Below, in pieces: positions 56,083 through 64,000 of a stretch of 64,000 nucleotides of DNA; positions within the stretch are counted from its first letter, which is position 1, and every line of letters begins with the position of its first letter. This DNA comes from Neobacillus cucumis (GTDB lineage: Bacteria; Bacillota; Bacilli; Bacillales; Cytobacillaceae). Below the pieces are notes generated by a model. That model had not been told where the DNA came from. It made no database searches and saw only the letters and a program-made list of their open reading frames with translations. The translations under genes were made by a program, and so were the position numbers. The stretch is taken from NCBI RefSeq assembly GCF_016908975.1, contig NZ_JAFBEX010000010.1:62001-126000 (forward strand). Direction: 5' to 3'.

Positions 56083-56562
56083 TTACAAAACCCCCCACAT
56101 CACAAGTAGCGTCTTAATTAGTGCAACAACAAAAGCAGAGAATACGCCGAACAGAATAACAGAACCTGCCAGTTTAAACATATTTCCACCTACACCAAGT
56201 ACAAATCCTTCAGTCCGATGTTCAATGGCTGCCGAGATGACAGAGTTACCGAAGCCGGTAACCGGTACTGCACTCCCTGCACCGGCAAATTGCCCGATAT
56301 GGTCATAAACACCAAACCCTGTTAATAGCATGGAGAAAAAGACCATCGTAGCAACAGTCGGGTTGCCAACATTCTGCTCAGTGAAATTAAAATAATATAT
56401 GTAAAAATAACTAACCGCTTGACCAATCATACAAATGAGCCCGCCCACCCAAAAGGCCTTAAGACAATTTTTAAGAACAGGACGCTTAAGTTCATGTTTT
56501 TGCTGAAGTGTTTGATAGTTTTGTTGTTGTGGAGTCATTTTTTTCGTCTTCTTACTAGGCAT
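56083..56562 (-). CDS. spoVAC: Stage V sporulation protein AC
   Basis: The 159-residue membrane protein has four segments and the family motif GQFAGAGSAVPVTGFGNSVISAA. SpoVAC acts as a mechanosensitive part of the dipicolinate channel in the spore inner membrane. The N-terminal 45 residues are basic and cytoplasmic. The ATG follows GGAAG. It lies 17 bp after the YhcN-like gene, in the usual spoVA-operon order. Confidence 0.94.
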   Translation of the reverse strand: MPSKKTKKMTPQQQNYQTLQQKHELKRPVLKNCLKAFWVGGLICMIGQAVSYFYIYYFNFTEQNVGNPTVATMVFFSMLLTGFGVYDHIGQFAGAGSAVPVTGFGNSVISAAIEHRTEGFVLGVGGNMFKLAGSVILFGVFSAFVVALIKTLLVMWGVL

Positions 56563-56578
56563 TCTAACACTTCCTTTC

Positions 56579-57046
56579 TTACTTTATATCCTCCGTCATT
56601 TTAACAATTTCCTCTAATCGTTTTTCTGCTTTAGAATGGGATAACTTTCCTTCTTTCATCTTTTCATTCAGCCTGACGGCTTCCAAAAAGATTTTATAGT
56701 CGCTCGAAACAGTAAAGTTTTCCTTTGGATGTTTTTCTTCCAGCATTTTGTTTACATCTGCTTCAATTTTTTTCATCTTAAATCGGTGCAGATGCTTTAC
56801 CTTATAAACCACTAATGTATCTTTGTCTCCCTTTACGACCGCAACATCATAAAGTTCCGGTAAAGAACTTACATCCCTTTTAATATCCTCCACTTGGTCA
56901 TTATGTTTATTCTTTACTGTACTTAGCGGAGTCGGATCAGTCGTTTTCATCAATGCCAATTGGCTATCCTTAACCTGCTGTTTTTGTGTACATGCGGTTA
57001 ATAAAAACAAACACACACATATAATAAAACAATATCTTCCCTTCAT
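56579..57046 (-). CDS. YhcN/YlaJ-family sporulation lipoprotein
   Basis: The 155-residue protein has a lipoprotein signal peptide ending FLLTAC. It then has the YhcN/YlaJ pattern VEDIKRDVSSLPELYDVAVVKGDKDTLVVYKVKH, ending in a helical, charged C-terminus. These lipoproteins are in the spore inner membrane and affect germination. The frame opens three codons earlier at a GTG next to AAGGAA; the ATG at 57044-57046 is preferred. It leads the spoVAC-AD-AE operon. Confidence 0.85.
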   Translation of the reverse strand: MKGRYCFIICVCLFLLTACTQKQQVKDSQLALMKTTDPTPLSTVKNKHNDQVEDIKRDVSSLPELYDVAVVKGDKDTLVVYKVKHLHRFKMKKIEADVNKMLEEKHPKENFTVSSDYKIFLEAVRLNEKMKEGKLSHSKAEKRLEEIVKMTEDIK

Positions 57047-57143
57047 TAGCTTCACTTTCCTTATCTCGTAAAGTGTTTGAATACCTCTTTATTTTTTTCG
57101 ATATAGAACAAAATTATGACTGAATTCATACTAGTACCTACAT

Positions 57144-57177
57144 AAAAAAAAACTGCCAGATTTTCCAGCAGTTTTTT
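57144..57177. terminator. Hairpin between fabI and the yhcN-like gene
   Basis: AAAACTGC and GCAGTTTT pair around an 11-base loop, flanked by A and T runs. It can terminate on either strand. Confidence 0.65.
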
Positions 57178-57213
57178 ACATTACTTTCAATTGTCACTTA
57201 GGATATTTAAAAA

Positions 57214-57235
57214 GCCTGCTAAAATCCTAGCAGGC
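57214..57235 (-). terminator. Terminator after fabI
   Basis: GCCTGCTA (57214-57221) pairs with TAGCAGGC (57228-57235), followed on the minus strand by TTTTTAAA. Confidence 0.85.
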
Positions 57236-57242
57236 CAAAAAA

Positions 57243-58007
57243 TTAAAGAATATGATACCCAGAATCGACATGGATGTTTTCACCGGTAATTCCGCGTGAA
57301 AAATCGCTAAATAGGAACACAGCAGTGTCACCAACTTCTTCAGGAGTAGTCGTTCTGCGTAATGGTGCTTTTGCTTCGATCTCACTTAGAATAGAATTAA
57401 ATTCTCCAATTGCTTTTGCAGAAAGCGTACGTATAGGACCGGCCGAAATGGAATTAACACGAATACCATCTTTACCTAGATCAGAAGCCAAGTAACGGAC
57501 ACTTGCATCTAATGATGCCTTGGCAACACCCATAACATTATAGTTTGGAACTGCCCGCTCACCACCTAAATAAGTTAAGGTAACGATACTGCCACCTTCC
57601 GTCATTAGTGGACGTGCTTCTTTAGCCACTGCCGTCAACGAATAGGAACTGATATTTTGTGCAAGCAGGAATCCATCTCTTGATGTGTTGACAAATTCAC
57701 CTTTTAAATCCTCAGTTTTCGCAAATGCGATACAATGGGCTAAACCGTGAATGGTTCCAACTGCTTCTTTAATTTCTGCAAAACAGGTAGCAATTGCTTC
57801 ATCACTTGTTACATCACAAGGAAGAACTAAAGTTCCTTCAGCTTCTAAGGAATTAGCTAAGTCACGGACACTGCTTTCAATTCTTTCTCCTGCATATGTA
57901 AAAATCAATCTTGCCCCTGCATTGTGAAGTGACCGAGCAATTCCCCAAGCAATACTGCGTTTATTTGCGACACCCATAACGACAAATGTTTTTCCAGAAA
58001 GATTCAT
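57243..58007 (-). CDS. fabI: Enoyl-ACP reductase FabI
   Basis: The 254-residue NADH-dependent reductase performs the last step of each fatty-acid elongation cycle. It has the extended SDR motif VMGVANKRSIAWGIA, the active-site Tyr/Lys in YLGGERAVPNYNVMGVAKASLD, and ISAGPIRTLSAKAIG. The ATG has AGGAGG. A FapR operator lies 35-50 bp upstream, as expected for a fatty-acid gene. It is monocistronic with its own terminator. Confidence 0.96.
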   Translation of the reverse strand: MNLSGKTFVVMGVANKRSIAWGIARSLHNAGARLIFTYAGERIESSVRDLANSLEAEGTLVLPCDVTSDEAIATCFAEIKEAVGTIHGLAHCIAFAKTEDLKGEFVNTSRDGFLLAQNISSYSLTAVAKEARPLMTEGGSIVTLTYLGGERAVPNYNVMGVAKASLDASVRYLASDLGKDGIRVNSISAGPIRTLSAKAIGEFNSILSEIEAKAPLRRTTTPEEVGDTAVFLFSDFSRGITGENIHVDSGYHIL

Positions 58008-58041
58008 ATTAAAATAGTCCTCCTACTATAATTACATGATA

Positions 58042-58058
58042 TTAGTACTTGGTACTAA
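58042..58058. promoter_or_regulatory. FapR operator of fabI
   Basis: TTAGTACTTGGTACTAA is a 17-bp dyad that matches the FapR consensus TTAGTACCTRGTACTAA. FapR represses fatty-acid and phospholipid genes and is released by malonyl-CoA. It lies 35 bp before the fabI start. Confidence 0.9.
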
Positions 58059-58115
58059 TTTTACACTAATTCTTCAAAAATGAAAAGGTGCGCTTACTAT
58101 TCTTCTCCAAACTCT

Positions 58116-59975
58116 TTAACAGGTCTCACAAAATTCCAATTTCCGCTTCAATTCATCCACATACTCTTTTGAGCCGGTTACGATTAAACGATCGTTCATT
58201 AGTAATTCCGTATCCCCATGTGGAACGATAGAATCCTTCCCTCTTGATATACGGACAAAAATAACATCGCCTGTAAATGGAAATTCTCTTAAATGCATTC
58301 CACTAAAAAATGAATTCATCATAATGATTTCAAATAGACCGGTTTCTTGATTGGTTAAAATATTTATTAATGTTGGAGATTCTATTAATGCCCGCAGCAA
58401 TGTCTTGGTCGAAAGGAAGGAAGAGAATACTTCAATGTTATGCTCACGCAGACTTTGTTCTATTTCCGAGCTTTCGATCCGCGCAATCACCCTTGGGACA
58501 CCTTTTTCCTTAACTGCTATAGCCAGACTTGCATTTATGGTTTCATCCCCTGTTGAAATCACGGCAATTTCTGATTGAAAGACCCCTGCCTTGTCTATCG
58601 TTTCAATTGAATAGTCATCGATTTCTACAATGTCAAACAGTGAATCGGCAATCTGTTTATCTGATTTTTCCATTTTCGTATGGTATAGAATTGGAGCATA
58701 CAGTCCGCCTTTTAATTCTTGTGACAATGATAAGGTGACCTGGTTTACACCTAAAAATGCAACACTAACCTTTTTACTTACCGCCGCCTCAAACGGAAAT
58801 AGCTTTTTAAAAACCATCGGTGTAAAAATAGAGGTGATAACTGCAACCAATATTAAGGTCCCACTCATTTGTGGTGTTATGACTTTCATCCTTTCACCAA
58901 TGGTGGATGCCGCAATCACAAGTGAGAGCGTTGAGGTAAGCAAAAAGCCCGATGAAACAACCGTTTTGGTATCATACCAAATTTTTAAAAGATAGGCAGG
59001 AATAAGCTTTGATAAGAGCAACCCAATTAATAATAGCGGTATGAGTAAAAGTAGCTTTTTTTCACTAAAAAGCGACCAAACATCAAGCTTAACACCCACC
59101 ATCACAAAAAAGATTGGTATTAAAAAGCCATACCCAAAGGAATCCAGCTTATGCAGCAGTTCCTGGTTTGGAGATAATAATGACACTAGAACACCTGCTA
59201 AAAAAGCTCCTAAGATGTTCTCTGCCCCAAGGGTTTCTGATAAACCAACTAAAACAATAATCAGTGTAAAAACAGCCCTAGTGCCAATTTGAACGGTTCC
59301 AGTCGATAATGTGTCCATGAAGGTACGTGTTTTAAATTTTTTCCCAATAAAATAAAGTATAATACCAGCACCAAATAAAATTAACAGCAGCCAAGTATTC
59401 CCATGCCCTGCCTCAAAAACCGAAACAAAAACAGCTAATAAAATCATCGTGACAAGATCAGCAATGACCGCAACAAGTAAAATTATTTGGCCAATTACAG
59501 TCTTCATCAAATGGGCTTCCTTTAACGTAGGGACAACCACCCCGAGAGAAATGGTCGAGATAATCAGGGTCATTAAAAAGGCATTATCGATAAATCCTGC
59601 GATCACAAATAAATACGACAGACCTAAGGAAAAGATAAAAACTCCAATAAAAATGGATGATGCCGTTGCAAACGTATTAGGTTCCTTTTTCCCATTCGCA
59701 AGAATTTCCCGTTTTTTGCTTCCGCTAAATGCGGTAAAATCAATTTCAAGCCCGCTTAAAAACATTAAGAAAATAAATCCTAGTGTCGAAAGTGTGGAAA
59801 GCCAGGCATCTTCATCCACCATATTTAAGCCGCTTTTCCCGATGATTAGACCCATTATGATTTCAGCTACCACAACAGGCATAAAATTTAATTTAAAACG
59901 ATGGAGAAGGATGGGGGTCAAGAATGCGGTCGTGACAACAACAAGCAGTGAAATAACAGAAACATGCTGATCCAT
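58116..59975 (-). CDS. yjbQ: CPA2-family cation:proton antiporter with TrkA domains, YjbQ-like
   Basis: The 619-residue protein has about 12 membrane segments of the Na+/H+ exchanger fold. A RCK/TrkA-N domain follows (from VAFLGVNQVTLSLSQ, around residue 400), then a C-terminal TrkA-C domain (FEIIMMNSFFSGMHLREFPF). It exchanges K+ or Na+ for protons. The ATG at 59973-59975 follows AAAGGTGG; a GTG four codons up overlaps that site. It is divergent from prpE, as yjbQ is next to prpE in B. subtilis. Confidence 0.87.
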   Translation of the reverse strand: MDQHVSVISLLVVVTTAFLTPILLHRFKLNFMPVVVAEIIMGLIIGKSGLNMVDEDAWLSTLSTLGFIFLMFLSGLEIDFTAFSGSKKREILANGKKEPNTFATASSIFIGVFIFSLGLSYLFVIAGFIDNAFLMTLIISTISLGVVVPTLKEAHLMKTVIGQIILLVAVIADLVTMILLAVFVSVFEAGHGNTWLLLILFGAGIILYFIGKKFKTRTFMDTLSTGTVQIGTRAVFTLIIVLVGLSETLGAENILGAFLAGVLVSLLSPNQELLHKLDSFGYGFLIPIFFVMVGVKLDVWSLFSEKKLLLLIPLLLIGLLLSKLIPAYLLKIWYDTKTVVSSGFLLTSTLSLVIAASTIGERMKVITPQMSGTLILVAVITSIFTPMVFKKLFPFEAAVSKKVSVAFLGVNQVTLSLSQELKGGLYAPILYHTKMEKSDKQIADSLFDIVEIDDYSIETIDKAGVFQSEIAVISTGDETINASLAIAVKEKGVPRVIARIESSEIEQSLREHNIEVFSSFLSTKTLLRALIESPTLINILTNQETGLFEIIMMNSFFSGMHLREFPFTGDVIFVRISRGKDSIVPHGDTELLMNDRLIVTGSKEYVDELKRKLEFCETC

Positions 59976-60067
59976 TTTTTTAACCACCTTTCATACCTAA
60001 GTATCTTTCTGATAAAATATACAGTTTATACAAAAAATAAACACGTACTTATAGGGGGTGTTCACAA

Positions 60068-60808
60068 ATGAAAATTGATATTATTGGTGATATTCATGGT
60101 TGTTTTAATGAACTCAAAGAACTAACTTCAAAGCTTGGTTACAGTTGGGAGACAGGACTGCCAGTTCATTCTGCTGGAAGAACTCTTGGCTTTGTGGGCG
60201 ACTTAACCGACCGGGGGCCGGAATCACTTAAAGTAATTGATGTCGTTTGGCAATTGGTAGTTAAGCATCAAAACGCTCATTATACACCAGGCAATCATTG
60301 CAATAAGTTATACCGCTTTTTCCTAGGCAATAAAGTTCAAGTGACTCATGGACTCGAAACAACAGCGGCAGAGTATGAATCATTATATAAAGATGATCAG
60401 CAATCCATTCGTAAAAAATTTATCGAATTGTACGAAAAAGCTCCTCTTTACCTAGTTTTAGATAATAGAAAGCTTGTTATCGCCCATGCCGGAATCAAAA
60501 AGGAATATATCGGTCAAACACATGGTAAAGTAAAAGAGTTTGTCCTATATGGTGATATTACAGGACAAAAGAATCCAGACGGGACACCTGTTAGGAGAGA
60601 TTGGGCAAAAAATTATAATGGTGATGCCTGTATTGTCTATGGTCATACGCCTGTTAAAGAACCGCGAGTGATTAATAATACGTATAACATTGATACTGGA
60701 GCTGTATTTGGCAACAGACTAACAGCCTTACGCTATCCAGAAATGGAGTTGGTTTCTGTTCCTTCTACTATGCCATATGTCGAGGAAAAGTTTAGATACT
60801 TTGACTGA
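60068..60808 (+). CDS. prpE: Bis(5'-nucleosyl)-tetraphosphatase PrpE
   Basis: The 246-residue metallophosphatase hydrolyses Ap4A asymmetrically. PPP-family motifs are [10 protein letters not shown] (metal site), [27 protein letters not shown] and VYGHTPV. In the second motif GDxxDRG is kept. B. subtilis PrpE is similar in length and affects spore germination. The ATG follows GGGGGTG. It converges with yjbO at a shared terminator. Confidence 0.93.
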   Translation: MKIDIIGDIHGCFNELKELTSKLGYSWETGLPVHSAGRTLGFVGDLTDRGPESLKVIDVVWQLVVKHQNAHYTPGNHCNKLYRFFLGNKVQVTHGLETTAAEYESLYKDDQQSIRKKFIELYEKAPLYLVLDNRKLVIAHAGIKKEYIGQTHGKVKEFVLYGDITGQKNPDGTPVRRDWAKNYNGDACIVYGHTPVKEPRVINNTYNIDTGAVFGNRLTALRYPEMELVSVPSTMPYVEEKFRYFD

Positions 60809-60832
60809 TTGGATTGACTATTTTTTTTCAAA

Positions 60833-60866
60833 AAAGGCTGGCCACTATTTAAGCTGACCAGCCTTT
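60833..60866. terminator. Terminator between prpE and yjbO
   Basis: AAAGGCTGG (60833-60841) pairs with CCAGCCTTT (60858-60866). It lies between convergent genes with T-rich flanks. Confidence 0.8.
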
Positions 60867-61750
60867 ATAATACTATTCATGTCCTCTGGAAGTGAAGCTA
60901 AAAAGGTCATCTCCTCTTTCGTAAAAGGATGTAGAAATTGAATCTTTTTACAATGAAGAGCCTGCCGGCTAATAAACGAGGTATCTCCTCCATACAAATC
61001 ATCACCGAGCAACGGATGTCCTACAAAAGACATATGAACTCTAATTTGATGGGTCCGTCCTGTTTCAAGCCTTAGCTCAAGATGGGTAAAAGCTGAATAC
61101 CTTTGGATGACGTGATAGTGTGTACAGGCATACTGACCATCTATTCGCACTTCCCGCTCAATGATACTATCCTCTTTACGACCAATTGGTTCTATTATCG
61201 TACTATTATCTTTTTCCAGCAGCCCGCCTGCAAAAGCTTCATAAGTCCTTTTTACTTTCCCCTGCTGCTGCATTTGACTAAATAAATGATGAACATGACG
61301 GTGCTTGGCAATCAAAACAATTCCCGACGTATCACGATCCAGCCTTGTGACAATATGTGAAGTTGCTTGAATACCTGTATGGTTATAATAACCTACAAGA
61401 GCATTTGCAAGGCTTCCTTCAGGATGTTCTCGGGATGGTATCGTGTTCATCTTTGCCGGTTTGTTTACCACCAATATAAATTCATCTTCATACAAAATCG
61501 ATAACGGAATGTCCTCACCCTTCACTCCTTCACTCGGGATTTCAGGAGGAAAAATCACCTTCAACCCATCCCCTGTATGAAGCTTATACCGAACATTTAC
61601 TTCCTCATCATTAACAAGAATTGATCCGCCTTTAAATTTTATATCTGTTAGAGCCGTTCGCGATATTTCTTCTTTTTTTAAAAAGTCCTTAATGAGTAAA
61701 CCTGAACTTAATTGATCAATTTCCCAGTTCAATTCAAATTGTGATGCCAT
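60845..61750 (-). CDS. yjbO: RluA-family pseudouridine synthase YjbO
   Basis: The 301-residue enzyme isomerises uridine to pseudouridine in RNA. The catalytic aspartate is in HIVTRLDRDTSGIVLIAK. Other motifs are LVVNKPAKMNTIPS, LRLETGRTHQIRVHMSFVGHPLLGD and LHCKKIQFLHPF. An N-terminal S4-like segment is also present. The exact RNA target is not certain. The ATG has GGAGG. It is 18 bp after ppnK in the same operon. Confidence 0.92.
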   Translation of the reverse strand: MASQFELNWEIDQLSSGLLIKDFLKKEEISRTALTDIKFKGGSILVNDEEVNVRYKLHTGDGLKVIFPPEIPSEGVKGEDIPLSILYEDEFILVVNKPAKMNTIPSREHPEGSLANALVGYYNHTGIQATSHIVTRLDRDTSGIVLIAKHRHVHHLFSQMQQQGKVKRTYEAFAGGLLEKDNSTIIEPIGRKEDSIIEREVRIDGQYACTHYHVIQRYSAFTHLELRLETGRTHQIRVHMSFVGHPLLGDDLYGGDTSFISRQALHCKKIQFLHPFTKEEMTFLASLPEDMNSIIKAGQLK

Positions 61751-61768
61751 TTCATTAGATCCTCCGGC

Positions 61769-62563
61769 TTAGTCCGAGATAAATGAGTCATGAACTCTTT
61801 TCCAAAAAGGAAAAGGTCTGAAACGGGCAAAGCGGATTTTTTCCTCCGGCACTCTGTATTGAATCGATTTTACATCCTTATGGAGGAATGTTAAGTGGTC
61901 GATGGTTATCTGAAAGTCAGAGCGCTTTACAGGTTTAAGCATACAGGTATGATGAGCAGGCAGTATCAGTGGTGAACCCACTGTACGAAACACTCTATTA
62001 TTAATAGAAGCCATTTCCGCTACCTGAATGGCTGAAATGGAAGGATGAATAATCGCTCCGCCTAATGCTTTATTATAAGCGGTGCTTCCTGACGGAGTAG
62101 ATACACACAAACCATCACCACGGAACCGTTCAAAATGCTCCCCGCGAATCTCAACATCCATGACAAGTGTTCCCTCAACACTTTTAACAGTCGATTCATT
62201 AAGCGCTAAATAACGTGACTCTTTTCCTGCATGGGTATATCGGATAATGACTTCGAGGAGGGGGTATTCCACCACTTGGTATGGAGTCTTGGCAATGGCA
62301 ATGACAAGCTTCTCAATTTCATCTGGAATCCAATCTGCATAAAACCCAAGGTGTCCTGTATGAATTCCGACAAATGCTGTTTTACTCAGCCTGCTGCTAT
62401 AGCGATGAAACGCATAAAGAAGGGTCCCATCTCCACCTATAGAAACAACAATATCAGGTTGGTCTTCATCATAGATAAGATCAAAATCAAGTAAATAGGT
62501 CCTCATTTTATGCATTAATATATTGGACTTTTGATCTCCTTTTGAAGTAATCGCAAATTTCAT
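61769..62563 (-). CDS. ppnK: NAD kinase
   Basis: The 264-residue enzyme phosphorylates NAD to NADP. It has the diagnostic [12 protein letters not shown] motif, [26 protein letters not shown] and SPLILP. Length fits B. subtilis NadF (YjbN). The ATG has AAGGAG. It lies between yjbM and yjbO, the B. subtilis order; a dispersed repeat sits in its upstream gap. Confidence 0.95.
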   Translation of the reverse strand: MKFAITSKGDQKSNILMHKMRTYLLDFDLIYDEDQPDIVVSIGGDGTLLYAFHRYSSRLSKTAFVGIHTGHLGFYADWIPDEIEKLVIAIAKTPYQVVEYPLLEVIIRYTHAGKESRYLALNESTVKSVEGTLVMDVEIRGEHFERFRGDGLCVSTPSGSTAYNKALGGAIIHPSISAIQVAEMASINNRVFRTVGSPLILPAHHTCMLKPVKRSDFQITIDHLTFLHKDVKSIQYRVPEEKIRFARFRPFPFWKRVHDSFISD

Positions 62564-62593
62564 CTTATATCTCCTTACAAATAGGCTATGAGA

Positions 62594-62726
62594 AAAGCGT
62601 AAGCGCCTTGGTCAGCCCCGACAAGCACAAGACAAGCCGGCCGAAAGGTTGCCTTTTAACCTTTTGGATGGATTGGCTTGTGACCTCGAGGGGCTAGGCG
62701 CTGTAGCTGGACAATTCTAGAAGGCA
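62594..62726. repeat. GC-rich intergenic repeat between yjbM and ppnK
   Basis: This segment is much more GC-rich than its surroundings. It contains nested complementary arms: AGCGCCT with AGGCGCT, CAGCCCC with GGGGCT, and CACAAG..AAGCC with GGCTTGTG, so it can fold into one long hairpin. It starts near AAAAGCGTAAGCGCC and ends CTGTAGCTGGACAATTC. From memory, such elements are dispersed in several Bacillus-type genomes. No coding frame is evident. Confidence 0.65.
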
Positions 62727-62730
62727 GACT

Positions 62731-63369
62731 TCATTCTTTTTCTTCTTGTGTTGCTTCTTTTTTTCTTGTAAAAAATGCTTGAGCTTCTTGGATTTCACCA
62801 CGTATTAAAGACATTTCTTCATCTAAATGAAAGGCCGCTTCAGCCGCTCTTTGTAATCTCATTCGGATATCTGAGGGAAAGGCACCTTTATATTTATAGT
62901 TAAGCGAATGTTCAATCGTCGCCCAAAAATTCATCGCTAGGGTTCTTATTTGGATTTCTGCAAGGATTTTCTTTTCCCCGTGTATAGTTTGTACGGGGTA
63001 TCGAATCACAACATGGTAGGAACGATATCCGCTTGTTTTTTCATGGGAAATATAATCTCTTTCTTCAACAATTTCAAAATCGTTGCGGATTCTTAATAAA
63101 TTTACCACGGTATGAATATCATCAACAAACTGACACATAATCCTAAGTCCGGCTATATCCTGCATTTCCTTTTCCAAATTCTCAACCGATATACCCTTTT
63201 GACTGGCTTTATCTAGGATACTCGCCATTGGTTTGACTCTTCCGGTTACAAACTCTATCGGCGAATGAGAAGCATCTAGTTCATATTGTCCCCTCATTCC
63301 TTTTAATTTAACTTTCAGTTCCGAAACTGCTTGCTTATATGGGGCTAAAAATTGATCCCAATTCTTCAT
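62731..63369 (-). CDS. yjbM: Small alarmone synthetase YjbM (RelQ/SasB)
   Basis: The 212-residue GTP pyrophosphokinase has only the RelA/SpoT synthetase domain and makes (p)ppGpp from ATP and GTP or GDP. Motifs are FVTGRVKPMASILDK, IAGLRIMCQFVDDI, KTSGYRSYHVVIRYP and EIQIRTLAMNFWATIEHSLNYKYKG. The frame opens 18 codons earlier, but the ATG at 63367-63369 has GAGGTGG and gives the family length (211 in B. subtilis). It follows yjbL. Confidence 0.94.
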   Translation of the reverse strand: MKNWDQFLAPYKQAVSELKVKLKGMRGQYELDASHSPIEFVTGRVKPMASILDKASQKGISVENLEKEMQDIAGLRIMCQFVDDIHTVVNLLRIRNDFEIVEERDYISHEKTSGYRSYHVVIRYPVQTIHGEKKILAEIQIRTLAMNFWATIEHSLNYKYKGAFPSDIRMRLQRAAEAAFHLDEEMSLIRGEIQEAQAFFTRKKEATQEEKE

Positions 63370-63423
63370 GTTACCACCTCGAAGAAAACGAAATTGTTTA
63401 GATAAGCCAAATTCTGCCTGCAT

Positions 63424-63792
63424 CTAAACAGATAAGAAAAATCCTTCCACTTTTGTTACCAATTCATTACCATAATTACTGTTTCCTTTTATGTTGCTTA
63501 ATACATATTCTAATTCATCCAGAAAATTAGGCAGCTCTATTTGTTCATGCTCAGCTTTAAGAAAGACAGTAACTTCCTGTTCTATTGCTGTTTTTAAATA
63601 AGACCAAAGTTGTTCTGGTAACACAATATATGTATAGTCTTCTTGATTCTCCATTAAATATATAAATGAGTTATGATCTGAATCCACAAGAATTTGTTCT
63701 GCAGGAATTAACCCGTTAATTTTTTCTTCTGTTTCTAGGATTAATTTACCATCATTCAATATTGCTGTTTCGATTATTATTTTTTTGTTCAT
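63424..63792 (-). CDS. yjbL: UPF0738-family protein YjbL
   Basis: The 122-residue soluble protein (MNKKIIIETAILNDGKLILE, then EDYTYIVLPEQLWSYLKTAI and ending KVEGFFLSV) has the same length and position as B. subtilis YjbL. No catalytic motif is visible and the function is unknown. It is divergent from yjbK, with yjbM downstream. The ATG follows an AGGTTTAG-type site. Confidence 0.85.
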   Translation of the reverse strand: MNKKIIIETAILNDGKLILETEEKINGLIPAEQILVDSDHNSFIYLMENQEDYTYIVLPEQLWSYLKTAIEQEVTVFLKAEHEQIELPNFLDELEYVLSNIKGNSNYGNELVTKVEGFFLSV

Positions 63793-63947
63793 ATCTAAAC
63801 CTCCATCTTCACTTCTCTATTTTAGCATAGGTAGACGTTTTCTCCCAAGGATTGTACTGTTTAAAGTATATCAAACTGCAGAAACTAGACAGCATCCTAA
63901 ATTTATCAGTATGATTAAATTATTGATCATATAAAAGGAGAAAAAGG

Positions 63948-64000
63948 ATGTCACAAAATCTTGAAATAGAGTTTAAAAATATGCTTACCAAAGCAGAATA
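63948..64000 (+). CDS. yjbK: CYTH-domain protein YjbK (partial, N-terminus)
   Basis: Only about 17 residues are visible (MSQNLEIEFKNMLTKAE). The ExExK-like EIEFK motif is the metal-binding start of the CYTH/triphosphate tunnel fold, and yjbK is the neighbour of yjbL in B. subtilis. AGGAG lies seven bases before the ATG. The gene leaves the window on the right. Confidence 0.85.
   Translation, partial: MSQNLEIEFKNMLTKAE

Noticed and set aside
59449..59970. 173-codon plus-strand frame opposite yjbQ
   Set aside because: It is antisense to the membrane domain of a clear antiporter gene, rich in Ile/Lys/Ser with no family resemblance.

Overview
The window looks like chromosome from a low-GC, spore-forming Bacillaceae (Bacillus or a close relative such as Neobacillus or Mesobacillus). 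The evidence is strong AGGAGG-type ribosome binding sites, frequent TTG starts, sporulation genes (spoVA, spoVIF, yjcZ, yhcN-type), and gene order in the last 15 kb that matches the B. subtilis yjbK-to-yjcH neighbourhood.

Region 1 (1-1.1 kb) is the start of a lactate-utilisation operon (lutA, partial lutB). Region 2 (1.4-29.3 kb, all on the minus strand) is a large cluster for rhamnogalacturonan/pectin oligosaccharides. It holds three GH105 unsaturated-galacturonyl hydrolases, a GH42 beta-galactosidase, a GH115-family enzyme, a Gfo/Idh oxidoreductase, L-rhamnose mutarotase, and a YesO/P/Q-type ABC importer with two binding proteins and no ATPase. It also holds YesL, a YesM/YesN two-component pair, KduI/KduD, UxaC/UxaB/UxaA, KdgK and KdgA. 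Released uronates flow through 2-keto-3-deoxygluconate to pyruvate and glyceraldehyde-3-phosphate. No secreted lyase is present, so the cluster looks like an uptake-and-finish module. Two promoters share a nearly identical 47-bp upstream element ending in the -35 box, with identical spacing to the -10, and a third has a degenerate copy; cre-like CcpA sites lie beside all three. A 28-copy, 20/21-bp tandem repeat lies inside the kdu genes, and rhaM has no normal start codon at its conserved N-terminus.

Region 3 (29.5-42 kb) is a mosaic. It contains divergent ogt and alkA (alkylation repair), an ABC-exporter remnant, an RpiR regulator facing a GH1 6-phospho-beta-glucosidase, a YdeI-type protein, adhA/adhR with MerR-type promoters, three short-chain dehydrogenases (one GC-rich), an MFS exporter and a LysR regulator. 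Region 4 (42-48 kb) is a copper locus: copZ, copA, a Met/His-tipped membrane protein, a sensor kinase without an adjacent response regulator, and a DsbD/CcdA-like membrane protein. Three of these promoters share the 9-mer ATTTCTGCA 50-57 bp before their start codons. Next come two small membrane-protein genes (one frameshifted) and a tRNA-Val.

Region 5 (49.4-64 kb) is core chromosome: a WYL-like protein, yjcH-yjcG-yjcF, yjcD helicase, spoVIF, yjcZ, a yhcN-like/spoVAC-spoVAD-spoVAE operon, fabI with a FapR operator, yjbQ, prpE, yjbO, ppnK, yjbM, yjbL and the start of yjbK.
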